The notes below the pieces were generated by a model. It was not told where the DNA came from, searched no databases, and saw nothing but the letters and a program-made list of their open reading frames with translations. The position numbers and the translations under genes were made by a program. A stretch of 64,000 bases of DNA, taken from NCBI RefSeq assembly GCF_014204795.1, contig NZ_JACHMB010000001.1, positions 9,932,501-9,996,500 on the forward strand, in the 5' to 3' direction. This document shows, piece by piece, positions 17,344 to 24,970 of the stretch (within the stretch, counting starts at the first letter, position 1; every line of letters starts with the position of its first letter). This stretch comes from Nonomuraea jabiensis (GTDB taxonomy: Bacteria > Actinomycetota > Actinomycetes > Streptosporangiales > Streptosporangiaceae).

Positions 17344-19428
17344 GTGCGGCTCGACCCCGTCACCATGGAGATCGTCGGCAACCGGCTCAGCGCCATGACC
17401 GAGGAGATGTGCCTCACCCTGCAGCGCACCAGCCGCTCCCTGTACGTCAAGGAGACCGCCGACTTCTGCTGCGCCTTCGCGGGCCTGGACGGCGGCTTCG
17501 TCGCCTACCCGCGCGGCATCGGCGTCTCCGGCTTCGTCGGCCTGAACGTGCTCACCGCCGTGCAGGCGGCCGGCCCGCTGGAGCCCGGCGACGTGATCAT
17601 CACCAACGACCCGTACCGCTCCGGCGGCCTGGCCACCCACCTGACGGACATCCAGCTCATCGAGCCGTATTTCCACGAGGGCGAGCTGATCGGGTACGGC
17701 TGGGCGTTCATCCACTGCTCCGACATCGGCGGCCGGGTGCCGAGCAGCCTGTCGCCGGTCAACGACGAGATCTTCCAGGAGGGCCTGCAGATCCCGCCGG
17801 TCAAGCTGGTGCGCGCCGGGGAGCCCAGCCGCGACGTGGAGGCGCTGATCACGGCCAACAGCCGCACCCCCGAGGCGAACCTGGGCGACATCAGGGCCAT
17901 GCGCGCGGCCCTTCGCACCGGCCGGGAGCGGCTGGCCGGCGTCGTCGCCCAGCACGGCCTGGCCACCGTGCTCGACGCGCAGCGCGACCTGGTCGAGTAC
18001 ACCGCGGGCAAGGCCCGCGCCGCCCTGGCCGGGCTCGGCGACGGCACCCACCGCTTCGTCGACTACCTCGACGACGACGCCGTCTCCAGCCTCCCGGTCC
18101 GCCTGTCGGTCACCGCGACGCTGCGAGGGGGCGACCTGCACCTTGACTTCACCGGTACGGATCCGCAGGTGGCCGCGGCGTTCAACATCGCGACCCTGGG
18201 CCGGCCGCACGCCTGGATCACCACCAGGGTGCTCGCGCTCATCTGCACCCTCGACCCCGGCATCGCGCTCAACGCGGGCCTCATCGCGCCGATCACCGTC
18301 ACCACGCCCGAGGGCTCGCTGGTCAACCCCGTGCACCCGGCCGCCGTGGGGGTGCGGCACGCCTCGGCCAACCGCGTCAACGACGCCATCGGCGGCGCGC
18401 TCGGGCTGGCCGCCCCGCACGTGCTGCCGGCGGCCTCCAGCGGGCTCGTGGTGCCCGTGGTGGTCGCCGAGCAGCGCGGCGCCGGCCAGAACGTGCAGGT
18501 CCTGGAGCCGATGGTGGGCGGTACGGGGGCCCGCGACGGCGCCGACGGGGTGGACGGCCGCGACAGCGGCATCTCCAACCTGTCCAACAACCCGGTGGAG
18601 ACCGTCGAGACGGAGATCGGGGTCGAGATCCTCAGGTACGGGCTGCGTACCGACTCGGGAGGCGCCGGGCGCTGGCGCGGCGGGTGCGGGCTGGAGCTGA
18701 CGTTCCGGGTGCGCGGGGAGGGCTCGAAGCTGCTGGCCCGGGGGCTGGAGCGGATGTGCTTCCGCCCGTGGGGCGTGCGCGGCGGCGGTCCGGGCGCGGC
18801 CACCGAGCTGATCGTCAATCCGGGCACGGCCCGGGAGCGCAGGCACTTCAAGATCGATGTGCTGCCGCTGGAGCCCGGTGACGTCGTCACGCTGCTGACC
18901 TCGGGCGCGGGCGGCTACGGCGACCCGTACACCAGGGATCCGGAGGCGGTCCTGCGGGACGTGGAGCGGGGCGTGGTCTCCCGGGAGGCGGCGGCGCGCG
19001 CGTACGGGGTGGTGCTGGCGGAACGGGACGGCGGCCTGGCCGTGGACACCCACGCCACGGCGGACGCCCGCCGCGAGCACCGCCCGGACCGGCTCGGCGC
19101 CGTCGGCGGTGACCGCGGACCGGCAGGGCGGGACGCGGTCACGGCCGACGGCGGGCCGGCAGGGCGGGACGCGGTCACGGCCGACGGCGGGCCGGAGCGG
19201 CGGGCGTGGGAGTCGGTGTTCGACACCGCCACCGTGGACCGCCTGGTGGCCGCCCTGTTCCGGCTCCCCCGCCCGGCCCGCACCCCGCGCAGGACGGCCC
19301 TCTACACCGCGGTCCTGGCCGGGTTGCCGGCCGGCTTCCCCAGGACGCCCCCTACCCCCGAGCAGCGCGACGCGGCCCGCCGTACCCTCATCCAAGAGAT
19401 CACCGAACTGGAACGGATGCCGGCATGA
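17344..19428 (+). CDS. hyuB: Hydantoinase/oxoprolinase B subunit (HyuB-like) with C-terminal extension
   Basis: This 694-residue protein starts at GTG 17344, two bases after hyuA, behind GGAAGG. The HyuB fold shows LDPVTMEIVGNRL, DPYRSGGLATHLTD, ALITANSRTPEANLGDIRA, HASANRVNDAIGGALG and the usual end GAGGYGDPYTRDPEAVLRDV near residue 535. About 140 residues follow that normal end. They include a linker made by two 36-bp DNA repeats (19121-19192) and a helical segment of about 75 residues (VDRLVAALFRLPRPART onward) that I do not recognise. The enzyme works with HyuA on an imported cyclic amide or a related compound. Confidence 0.88.
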   Translation: MRLDPVTMEIVGNRLSAMTEEMCLTLQRTSRSLYVKETADFCCAFAGLDGGFVAYPRGIGVSGFVGLNVLTAVQAAGPLEPGDVIITNDPYRSGGLATHLTDIQLIEPYFHEGELIGYGWAFIHCSDIGGRVPSSLSPVNDEIFQEGLQIPPVKLVRAGEPSRDVEALITANSRTPEANLGDIRAMRAALRTGRERLAGVVAQHGLATVLDAQRDLVEYTAGKARAALAGLGDGTHRFVDYLDDDAVSSLPVRLSVTATLRGGDLHLDFTGTDPQVAAAFNIATLGRPHAWITTRVLALICTLDPGIALNAGLIAPITVTTPEGSLVNPVHPAAVGVRHASANRVNDAIGGALGLAAPHVLPAASSGLVVPVVVAEQRGAGQNVQVLEPMVGGTGARDGADGVDGRDSGISNLSNNPVETVETEIGVEILRYGLRTDSGGAGRWRGGCGLELTFRVRGEGSKLLARGLERMCFRPWGVRGGGPGAATELIVNPGTARERRHFKIDVLPLEPGDVVTLLTSGAGGYGDPYTRDPEAVLRDVERGVVSREAAARAYGVVLAERDGGLAVDTHATADARREHRPDRLGAVGGDRGPAGRDAVTADGGPAGRDAVTADGGPERRAWESVFDTATVDRLVAALFRLPRPARTPRRTALYTAVLAGLPAGFPRTPPTPEQRDAARRTLIQEITELERMPA
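19121..19192 (+). repeat. Tandem 36-bp repeat inside hyuB
   Basis: Two perfect 36-bp copies (19121-19156 and 19157-19192) begin CGGCAGGGCGGGACGCGG, followed by a short partial third copy. They encode a 12-residue unit (GRDAVTADGGPA) in the linker between the HyuB core and its C-terminal extension. In-frame copy number could vary between strains. Confidence 0.9.
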
Positions 19429-20690
19429 GCGATCAGGACGCCATCGACGCGATCATGGCCGGGCTCTCGGGCCCGGCGCTCGGCGAGCTCGCCGAGCTCT
19501 ATCGGGACCTGCACCGGCACCCCGAGCCCGCCTTCGAGGAGAAGCGCACGGCGGGCATCGCCGCCGGGCGGTTGCGGGCGGCCGGGTTCGAGGTCGTCAC
19601 GGGCCTCGGCGGCACGGGCGTGGCGGGCGTGCTGCGCAACGGCGACGGCCCCACGGTGGCGTTAAGGGCCGACATGGACGCGCTGCCGGTGCTGGAGGCC
19701 ACGGGCCTGCCGTACGCGAGCACCGCCACCACGCCCGACGGGGTGCCGCTCATGCACGCCTGCGGCCACGACATGCACGTGACGTGCCTGAGCGGCGCGG
19801 CGCAGCTGCTGGCGGCCGGCCGGGACCGGTGGCGGGGCACGCTCGTGGCGCTGTTCCAGCCGGCGGAGGAGATCGCGGCCGGGGCGCGGGCCATGCTGGA
19901 CGACGGGCTGTTCGACCGGATCGGCACCCCCGACGTCGTGCTCGGCCAGCACGTCTTCCCCAACCCGGCCGGGACGCTGCTCATCAGCCCCGGCGAGATC
20001 CTGGCCGCGGCCGACAGCATGGAGATCCGGCTGTACGGCCGGGGCGGGCACGGCTCCCAGCCGGAGCGGACCGTCGACCCGGTCGTCCTGGCCGCCTCGA
20101 CCGTCATGCGCCTGCAGACGGTCGTCTCGCGCGAGGTCTCCCCGTTCGAGCGGGCGGTGCTGACGGTGGCCCAGATCCATGCGGGCCACAAGGAGAACGT
20201 CATCCCCGACGAGGCGTCCATCACGGTCAACCTGCGCTCGTTCTCGCCCGAGGTGCGCCGCACCTTGCTGGCGGCCGTCGAGCGGGTGGTCAACGCCGAG
20301 GCGGCCGCGTCCGGCGCGCCCCGCCCGCCGGAGATCCGCACGCTCAACGCCTTCCCGCTGACCGTCAACGACGGCGACGCCACGGCCCGGGTGCGCGAGG
20401 CGTTCGCCGGCCGGTTCGGCTCCGAGCGGGTGCCGGCCATGGCGCCGCTGATGGGCAGCGAGGACTTCGGCCTGTTCGGCGCCGAGGCGGGCGCGCCGTC
20501 GGTCTTCTGGGGGCTCGGCGGCGCCGACCCCGACCTGTACGCCCGCGCCGAGCGGGAGGGCCGGCTGCGCGAGGACGTGCCGGGCAACCACTCGCCCTTC
20601 TTCGCGCCCCAGCTCCTGCCCACGCTGCCCACGGGGGTCGAGGCCCTGGTCACCGCCGCCCTGGCCTGGCTGCCGGGCGTGCAGCGGTGA
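19425..20690 (+). CDS. M20-family amidohydrolase (N-acyl amino acid / carbamoyl hydrolase-like)
   Basis: This 421-residue protein overlaps the hyuB stop (ATGA). M20D metal ligands are visible: HACGHDMH near residue 112, QPAEEIAAGARAMLDDG and GQHVFPNPAG, with a final H in NHSPFFAP. The dimerisation segment is YGRGGHGSQPERTVDP. Relatives hydrolyse N-acyl amino acids (hippurate, N-acetyl-cysteine or methionine) or N-carbamoyl amino acids, so it would be the last step after HyuAB opens a ring. One TTA codon occurs at 19662. Confidence 0.9.
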   Translation: MSDQDAIDAIMAGLSGPALGELAELYRDLHRHPEPAFEEKRTAGIAAGRLRAAGFEVVTGLGGTGVAGVLRNGDGPTVALRADMDALPVLEATGLPYASTATTPDGVPLMHACGHDMHVTCLSGAAQLLAAGRDRWRGTLVALFQPAEEIAAGARAMLDDGLFDRIGTPDVVLGQHVFPNPAGTLLISPGEILAAADSMEIRLYGRGGHGSQPERTVDPVVLAASTVMRLQTVVSREVSPFERAVLTVAQIHAGHKENVIPDEASITVNLRSFSPEVRRTLLAAVERVVNAEAAASGAPRPPEIRTLNAFPLTVNDGDATARVREAFAGRFGSERVPAMAPLMGSEDFGLFGAEAGAPSVFWGLGGADPDLYARAEREGRLREDVPGNHSPFFAPQLLPTLPTGVEALVTAALAWLPGVQR

Positions 20691-20869
20691 AAGTTTCACG
20701 TGCTGACCTGGGCGGACGTCGCCGGGCGGGCGCCTGGCTGGTGCCCGCGTCCGGCCCGATCTAGGGTGACGGTGCCTGTTCGGCGCCGGCCGTACACCTC
20801 GTGGACGGGTGCCCCGACCGGTGCCGGAGCGGCATTCCTGGCGCGCCCCCCCACGTGAAAGGGCCCCCG

Positions 20870-21388
20870 ATGGCACCTCGCCACCTCCTCCCGGCGCTGG
20901 CGCTCGCCGCCGCGGTCACCCTGGTCTCCGCTCCCGCGCACGCGGACACGTTCCGCACCGCGAGCTCGTCCGGCTGGGGACCCAGCTGGTCGGCCGGTCA
21001 GGCGAACGCCGAGGCCAACGCCCGCGCGGAGCTGAACCGGCAGGCCGCCCAGGCGGGCGAGGTCTGCCCGAGCGTGTCGGTCACCTCCTCCCACGTCTAC
21101 ACCGCGCCCGACGGCTCGGCCTACGTCTTCAACGCGACCGCGTCGGGCACCTGCGTTCCGCAGCCTCCGCCGCCGTCGTACCCGGTGCCGCGCTCGGAGA
21201 CCCGCCAGGGCAGCGGCGCCACCGCCGACGCCGCCATCCAGAACGGCGCCCAGGCGGCCCGGGCGGCGGTGCTCGCGGCCGGCGTCAACTGCGCGAACTG
21301 GACGACCACGTCGGCCCTCGTGTGGTCCGCGCCCGGCAGCGTCTGGTACATCTATGACGTCACCGTCTCGGCGAACTGCACCAATTGA
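20870..21388 (+). CDS. Small secreted protein with two internal repeats
   Basis: This 172-residue protein starts at ATG 20870 behind GAAAGGG. The signal peptide ends near APAHADT. The mature part is two similar modules of about 60 residues: GWGPSWSAGQANAEANARAE and then GSGATADAAIQNGAQAARAA, each followed by two Cys and an aromatic strand (SAYVFNATASGTC, SVWYIYDVTVSANC). One disulphide per module is likely. I do not recognise the family. Its 3' end overlaps or abuts the GH43 gene. Confidence 0.75.
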   Translation: MAPRHLLPALALAAAVTLVSAPAHADTFRTASSSGWGPSWSAGQANAEANARAELNRQAAQAGEVCPSVSVTSSHVYTAPDGSAYVFNATASGTCVPQPPPPSYPVPRSETRQGSGATADAAIQNGAQAARAAVLAAGVNCANWTTTSALVWSAPGSVWYIYDVTVSANCTN

Positions 21389-22814
21389 CGCCGTGTCCCG
21401 GCTCCTGACCCTGCTGGCCGGGCTCTGCCTGGCGCTCGCGCTGACACCCGTCGCCCCGGCCGCGGCCGCACCCGTGACCGTGCCGGTCGGCGCCCAGTTC
21501 ACCGACACCTCGGGCAACCTGCTGCACGCCCACGGCGGCGGAGTGATCAAGGTCGGTTCGTACTACTACTGGTTCGGGGAGAACCGCAACGCCGACGGCA
21601 CCTTCCGCTACGTCTCCGCCTACCGCTCGGCCGACCTGCGCACCTGGGAGTTCCGCAACCACGTGCTCACCCAGTCCAGCTCCGCCGAGCTGCAGGTCGC
21701 CAACATCGAGCGGCCCAAGGTCGTCTACAACGCCGCGACCGGCCGGTTCGTCATGTGGATGCACAAGGAGAACGGCCAGGACTACGGCGAGGCGCGGGCC
21801 GCCGTGGCGGTCTCGACCACGGTGGACGGCGCCTACACCTACCTGCGCAGCTTCCGGCCGCTCGGCCACATGTCGCGCGACATCACCGCGTTCGTCGACA
21901 CCGACGGCACCGGCTACATGATCTCGGCCGCCAACGAGAACTACGACCTGCACGTCTACCGGCTCAGCGCCGACTACACCGACGTGGCCGCGCTGGCGCG
22001 CGTGTGGGCCGGCGACCACCGGGAGGCGCCGGCGATGTTCAAGCGCGACGGCGTCTACTTCATGCTGACCTCGGGCGCGACCGGCTGGCAGCCCAACCAG
22101 GCCCAGTACGCCACCGCCACCAGCATCACCGGCACGTGGAGCGCCTGGCAGAACGCCGGCGACGCGCAGACGTTCGGCTCCCAGCCGGCTTTCGTGCTGC
22201 CGGTGCAGGGCACGTCCGGCACGTCGTACCTGTACCTGGGCGACCGGTGGGCCGGCGCGTGGGGCGGGCCCGTCAACGACTCCCGGTACGTGTGGCTGCC
22301 GGTGCAGTTCCCCAGCAACACGTCCATGAGCCTGTCCTACGCGCGCCAGCTCACCATCGACGCGGCCGCCGGCACGATCGCCACCACGGGCACCGGCTAC
22401 GACCGGCTGGCGGTGCGCCACTCCGGCAAGTGCGCCGACGTGCGCGGCGCCTCCACCGCCAACGCGGCCGCGGTCATCCAGTACGCCTGCGGCGGCGGCA
22501 CGAACCAGCAGTGGCGCGTCCAGTCGATCAGCGGCGGCTACGTGCAGGTCGTGGCCCGCAATTCCGGCAAGTGCCTGGACGTCAACGGCGCCTCCACCGC
22601 CGACGGGGCGGCGCTCCAGCAGTACTCGTGCGGCACCGGCGCCAACCAGCAGTGGACGCTGCAGGACGCGGGCGGCGGCTACGCGCGCCTGGTGGCCAGG
22701 CACTCGGGCAAGTGCGCCGACCTGCCCAGCTCCTCGCAGGCCGACGACGTGCAGTTCAAGCAGTATCCCTGCAACGGCGGCCAGAACCAGCAGTTCACCC
22801 GCACCCCGCTGTGA
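21354..22814 (+). CDS. Secreted GH43 exo-beta-1,3-galactanase-like enzyme with ricin-type lectin domain
   Basis: This protein of about 486 residues has a signal peptide ending near PAAAAPVT. The catalytic part (residues 45-340) follows the pattern I recall for fungal exo-beta-1,3-galactanases of GH43: LLHAHGGGVIKVGSYYYWFG, ERPKVVYNAATGRFVMWMH, RDITAFVDTDGTGYM, and EAPAMFKRDGVYFM with the likely acid Glu. It then carries a beta-trefoil with three QXW-type repeats (NQQWRVQ, NQQWTLQ, NQQFTR). It should release galactose from type II arabinogalactan side chains. ATG 21354 overlaps the previous gene by 35 bases; GTG 21393 would avoid this and still give a full signal peptide. Confidence 0.85.
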   Translation: MTSPSRRTAPIDAVSRLLTLLAGLCLALALTPVAPAAAAPVTVPVGAQFTDTSGNLLHAHGGGVIKVGSYYYWFGENRNADGTFRYVSAYRSADLRTWEFRNHVLTQSSSAELQVANIERPKVVYNAATGRFVMWMHKENGQDYGEARAAVAVSTTVDGAYTYLRSFRPLGHMSRDITAFVDTDGTGYMISAANENYDLHVYRLSADYTDVAALARVWAGDHREAPAMFKRDGVYFMLTSGATGWQPNQAQYATATSITGTWSAWQNAGDAQTFGSQPAFVLPVQGTSGTSYLYLGDRWAGAWGGPVNDSRYVWLPVQFPSNTSMSLSYARQLTIDAAAGTIATTGTGYDRLAVRHSGKCADVRGASTANAAAVIQYACGGGTNQQWRVQSISGGYVQVVARNSGKCLDVNGASTADGAALQQYSCGTGANQQWTLQDAGGGYARLVARHSGKCADLPSSSQADDVQFKQYPCNGGQNQQFTRTPL

Positions 22815-22892
22815 CCCATTGGAAACCCAAGCCACAGAAGAGCACGTCAAGCACTGGTCAATAGCACGACCCCGCCTCTTTCGGCACAAATC

Positions 22893-22910
22893 GTGACGTT
22901 AGAGTGACGT
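22893..22910 (+). promoter_or_regulatory. Direct heptamer repeat before the cucumopine-synthase-like operon
   Basis: GTGACGT occurs twice at 22893-22899 and 22904-22910, an 11-bp period. SARP activators recognise heptamers with this spacing, but the pair ends only 3 bases before the GTG at 22914. It could therefore be chance or part of the 5' leader. Confidence 0.3.
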
Positions 22911-22913
22911 ATT

Positions 22914-23858
22914 GTGAACGAATCGAAGCGTGTGGAAATCACCTGGCCCAGCCTCGGCATCACCGTGACCGCCGAACTCGACCAGCGCAACCGCGCCCTG
23001 GCCCAGTGCCTCTGGGACGCCCTCCCCTACCGCAGCCTGCAGGGGCACGCCCTGGTCGCCGGATATCACCTCTACCACGTCGCACCGGTCCATTCGCTGC
23101 TGCACACACCAGCGGAATACAAGGTGGACCGGCGCACCGTGCCCGACGGCACCCTGTTCTGCTCGCGACTACAGCATCTCGGCATCAAGTACGGCGAGCT
23201 CACCGAGCCCATGACCGCCACCCCGATCGGCCAGGTCGTCCCGGAGGACCTCGACGCCCTGATCCAGGCCGGCCGCGACGTCTGGCACTCCGTCTACACC
23301 ACCAAGAAGCCCGTCATCGCCGAAGTACGCCGCCAGGGCCAGCCCAGCGGCCACCAGCTCCCGCGCCTGCCCATCGGCGACCCGCAGCTCAACGAGCTGG
23401 TCAAGGACGTGCACGCCGAGACCGAGCGCATCTGGCTGGACCCGCCCCGCGAGCTGCTCGACCTGCACGCGGGCCGCATCCCGTCCGGCGCCGGCAGCTA
23501 CGAGACGGTCCTGACCACGCTGCTGTTCGTCAACGGCGAGACCCGGCCGCTCGGCTACAGCTGCTACGGCGGCCTCGTCCGCGCCGCCCTCGACGGCATG
23601 CCGATGCCGTGGCTGCGCCAGATGACCCGCCAGCTCGCGCACACGCCCGCCGAGTTCCTCGGCTACTGCGGCCTCGACACCCTGTGGGGCTTCACCCAGC
23701 GCCTGCTGGACGGGCTCGACCGCCTCGACGACCACGAGGACTTCGTCTCCGTCATGGCCCACATGGCCCTCTACTGCAACTGCCTCGGCGGCTGGAACCT
23801 GCACCTGTTCCCATGGGAGGCGGGCGAGCACCTGCGCCGCGAGGAGACGCCCGCATGA
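22914..23858 (+). CDS. Cucumopine-synthase-like protein (DUF3830/cyclophilin-like N-terminus)
   Basis: This 314-residue cytosolic protein starts at GTG. Its first 130 residues (VEITWPSLGITVTAELDQRN, CLWDALPYRSLQGHALVAGY) resemble the cyclophilin-like DUF3830 fold. The rest is helical with WLRQMTRQLAHTPAEFLGYCG and AHMALYCNCLGGWNLHLFPWE, which I relate to the helical C-terminal domain of cucumopine synthase. That enzyme joins histidine to 2-oxoglutarate by Pictet-Spengler cyclisation. The two genes that follow encode an amine oxidase and a P450, suggesting tailoring of a cyclised amino acid. The family call is from memory of sequence patterns, so the exact reaction is uncertain. Confidence 0.6.
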   Translation: MNESKRVEITWPSLGITVTAELDQRNRALAQCLWDALPYRSLQGHALVAGYHLYHVAPVHSLLHTPAEYKVDRRTVPDGTLFCSRLQHLGIKYGELTEPMTATPIGQVVPEDLDALIQAGRDVWHSVYTTKKPVIAEVRRQGQPSGHQLPRLPIGDPQLNELVKDVHAETERIWLDPPRELLDLHAGRIPSGAGSYETVLTTLLFVNGETRPLGYSCYGGLVRAALDGMPMPWLRQMTRQLAHTPAEFLGYCGLDTLWGFTQRLLDGLDRLDDHEDFVSVMAHMALYCNCLGGWNLHLFPWEAGEHLRREETPA

Positions 23859-24943
23859 GCAGCCCGCGGGTAGTGGTCGTCGGCGGCGGCGTGATCGGCC
23901 TGTCGATCGCGTTCCACCTGGCCGAGGCCGGCGTCGACACCACGCTGCTGGAGCGGGACACGCTCGGCTCCGGCGCCTCGCGCGCCACCGCCGACGTGGT
24001 CCGCTCCTACTTCGCCGGCAACCCGGTCAGCTCGGCGCTGGCCGTGCGCAGCCTCGAGGCCTACCACGCCTTCCCGACCAGGCCGGGGATCGACCTGCCG
24101 CTGCGGCAGGTCGGTTACCTGGTGCTGTTCACCGAGGCCGACCAGGTGACCGCGTTCGAGGCCGACCTGCCCGCCCAGCACGCCGCCGGCGTCGACGTGA
24201 ACCTGATCAGCGCGCGGGAGGCCCGGGAGCGCAACCCGCTCATCGGGGACTTCCCGCTGGTGGCCGCCGCCTACTCGCCGCAGGCCTACATCTCCGACAC
24301 CACGGCCATCGTCACCGCCTACGCGCGGGCGGCCGAGCAGGCGGGCGCGACGCTGCGTACCGGCTGCCCGGTCACCGCCATCGACACGCGGGCCGGGCTC
24401 GTGCGGACCGCCGCCGGAGACGTCAGCGCCGACGCCATCATCTGCGCCGCCGGCGCCTGGTCGGCCTCGCTCGTCCGCGAGGCCGGCGTGGACCTGCCGC
24501 TCACCGAGCCCATCGAGCAGGAGCTGCTCACCACCGACCCGCTCCCGCCGGACACGCCGGACATCCCGGTCACCCTGCATGCCGCCACCGGCCTGCTGGT
24601 ACGGCTGCGCGGCGACCGGCTGCTCATCGGCATGGGCTACCCGGGGCCCGACCGGGAGGCGTGGCGGCGGCAGGTCGCCGAACGCCTCGCCGCCACGTAC
24701 CCGAGCCTGGCCGGGCTCGCACTGCACACCGCCGTCACCGGACTGCGCGACGCCAGCCCCGACAAGACCGCCTTCATCGGCCACCATCCCGGACCGCCGG
24801 CCTTCCTGTACGCGACCGGCTTCTCCGGGCACGGCCTGTGCAACGCGCCCGCCGCCGGGGAGCTGGTCCGCGACCTGTACCTCGACCAGGACCCCGGCTT
24901 CGACGTGACCGCGCTGGCCTTGAGCCCGCGCCGCGCGGGATGA
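23855..24943 (+). CDS. FAD-dependent oxidoreductase (DAO family)
   Basis: This 362-residue protein overlaps the previous gene by ATGA. The Rossmann FAD motif VVVVGGGVIGLSIAFHLAEAG is at residues 6-26, with ASRATADVVRSYF after it. The C-terminal FAD loop is DKTAFIGHHP...FLYATGFSGHGLCNAPAAGELV. The DAO superfamily (glycine oxidase, sarcosine oxidase, D-amino acid oxidase) oxidises C-N bonds of amino acids or imines. In this operon it may oxidise the ring made by the cucumopine-synthase-like protein. Confidence 0.88.
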   Translation: MSSPRVVVVGGGVIGLSIAFHLAEAGVDTTLLERDTLGSGASRATADVVRSYFAGNPVSSALAVRSLEAYHAFPTRPGIDLPLRQVGYLVLFTEADQVTAFEADLPAQHAAGVDVNLISAREARERNPLIGDFPLVAAAYSPQAYISDTTAIVTAYARAAEQAGATLRTGCPVTAIDTRAGLVRTAAGDVSADAIICAAGAWSASLVREAGVDLPLTEPIEQELLTTDPLPPDTPDIPVTLHAATGLLVRLRGDRLLIGMGYPGPDREAWRRQVAERLAATYPSLAGLALHTAVTGLRDASPDKTAFIGHHPGPPAFLYATGFSGHGLCNAPAAGELVRDLYLDQDPGFDVTALALSPRRAG

Positions 24944-24970
24944 CCCAACGACAGACGGACGGGAAGATCC

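Noticed and set aside
14750..19428. Several 800-1200-codon frames antisense or offset to hyuA and hyuB
   Set aside because: Skewed composition and complete overlap with conserved enzymes. Only the hyuA and hyuB frames show family motifs.
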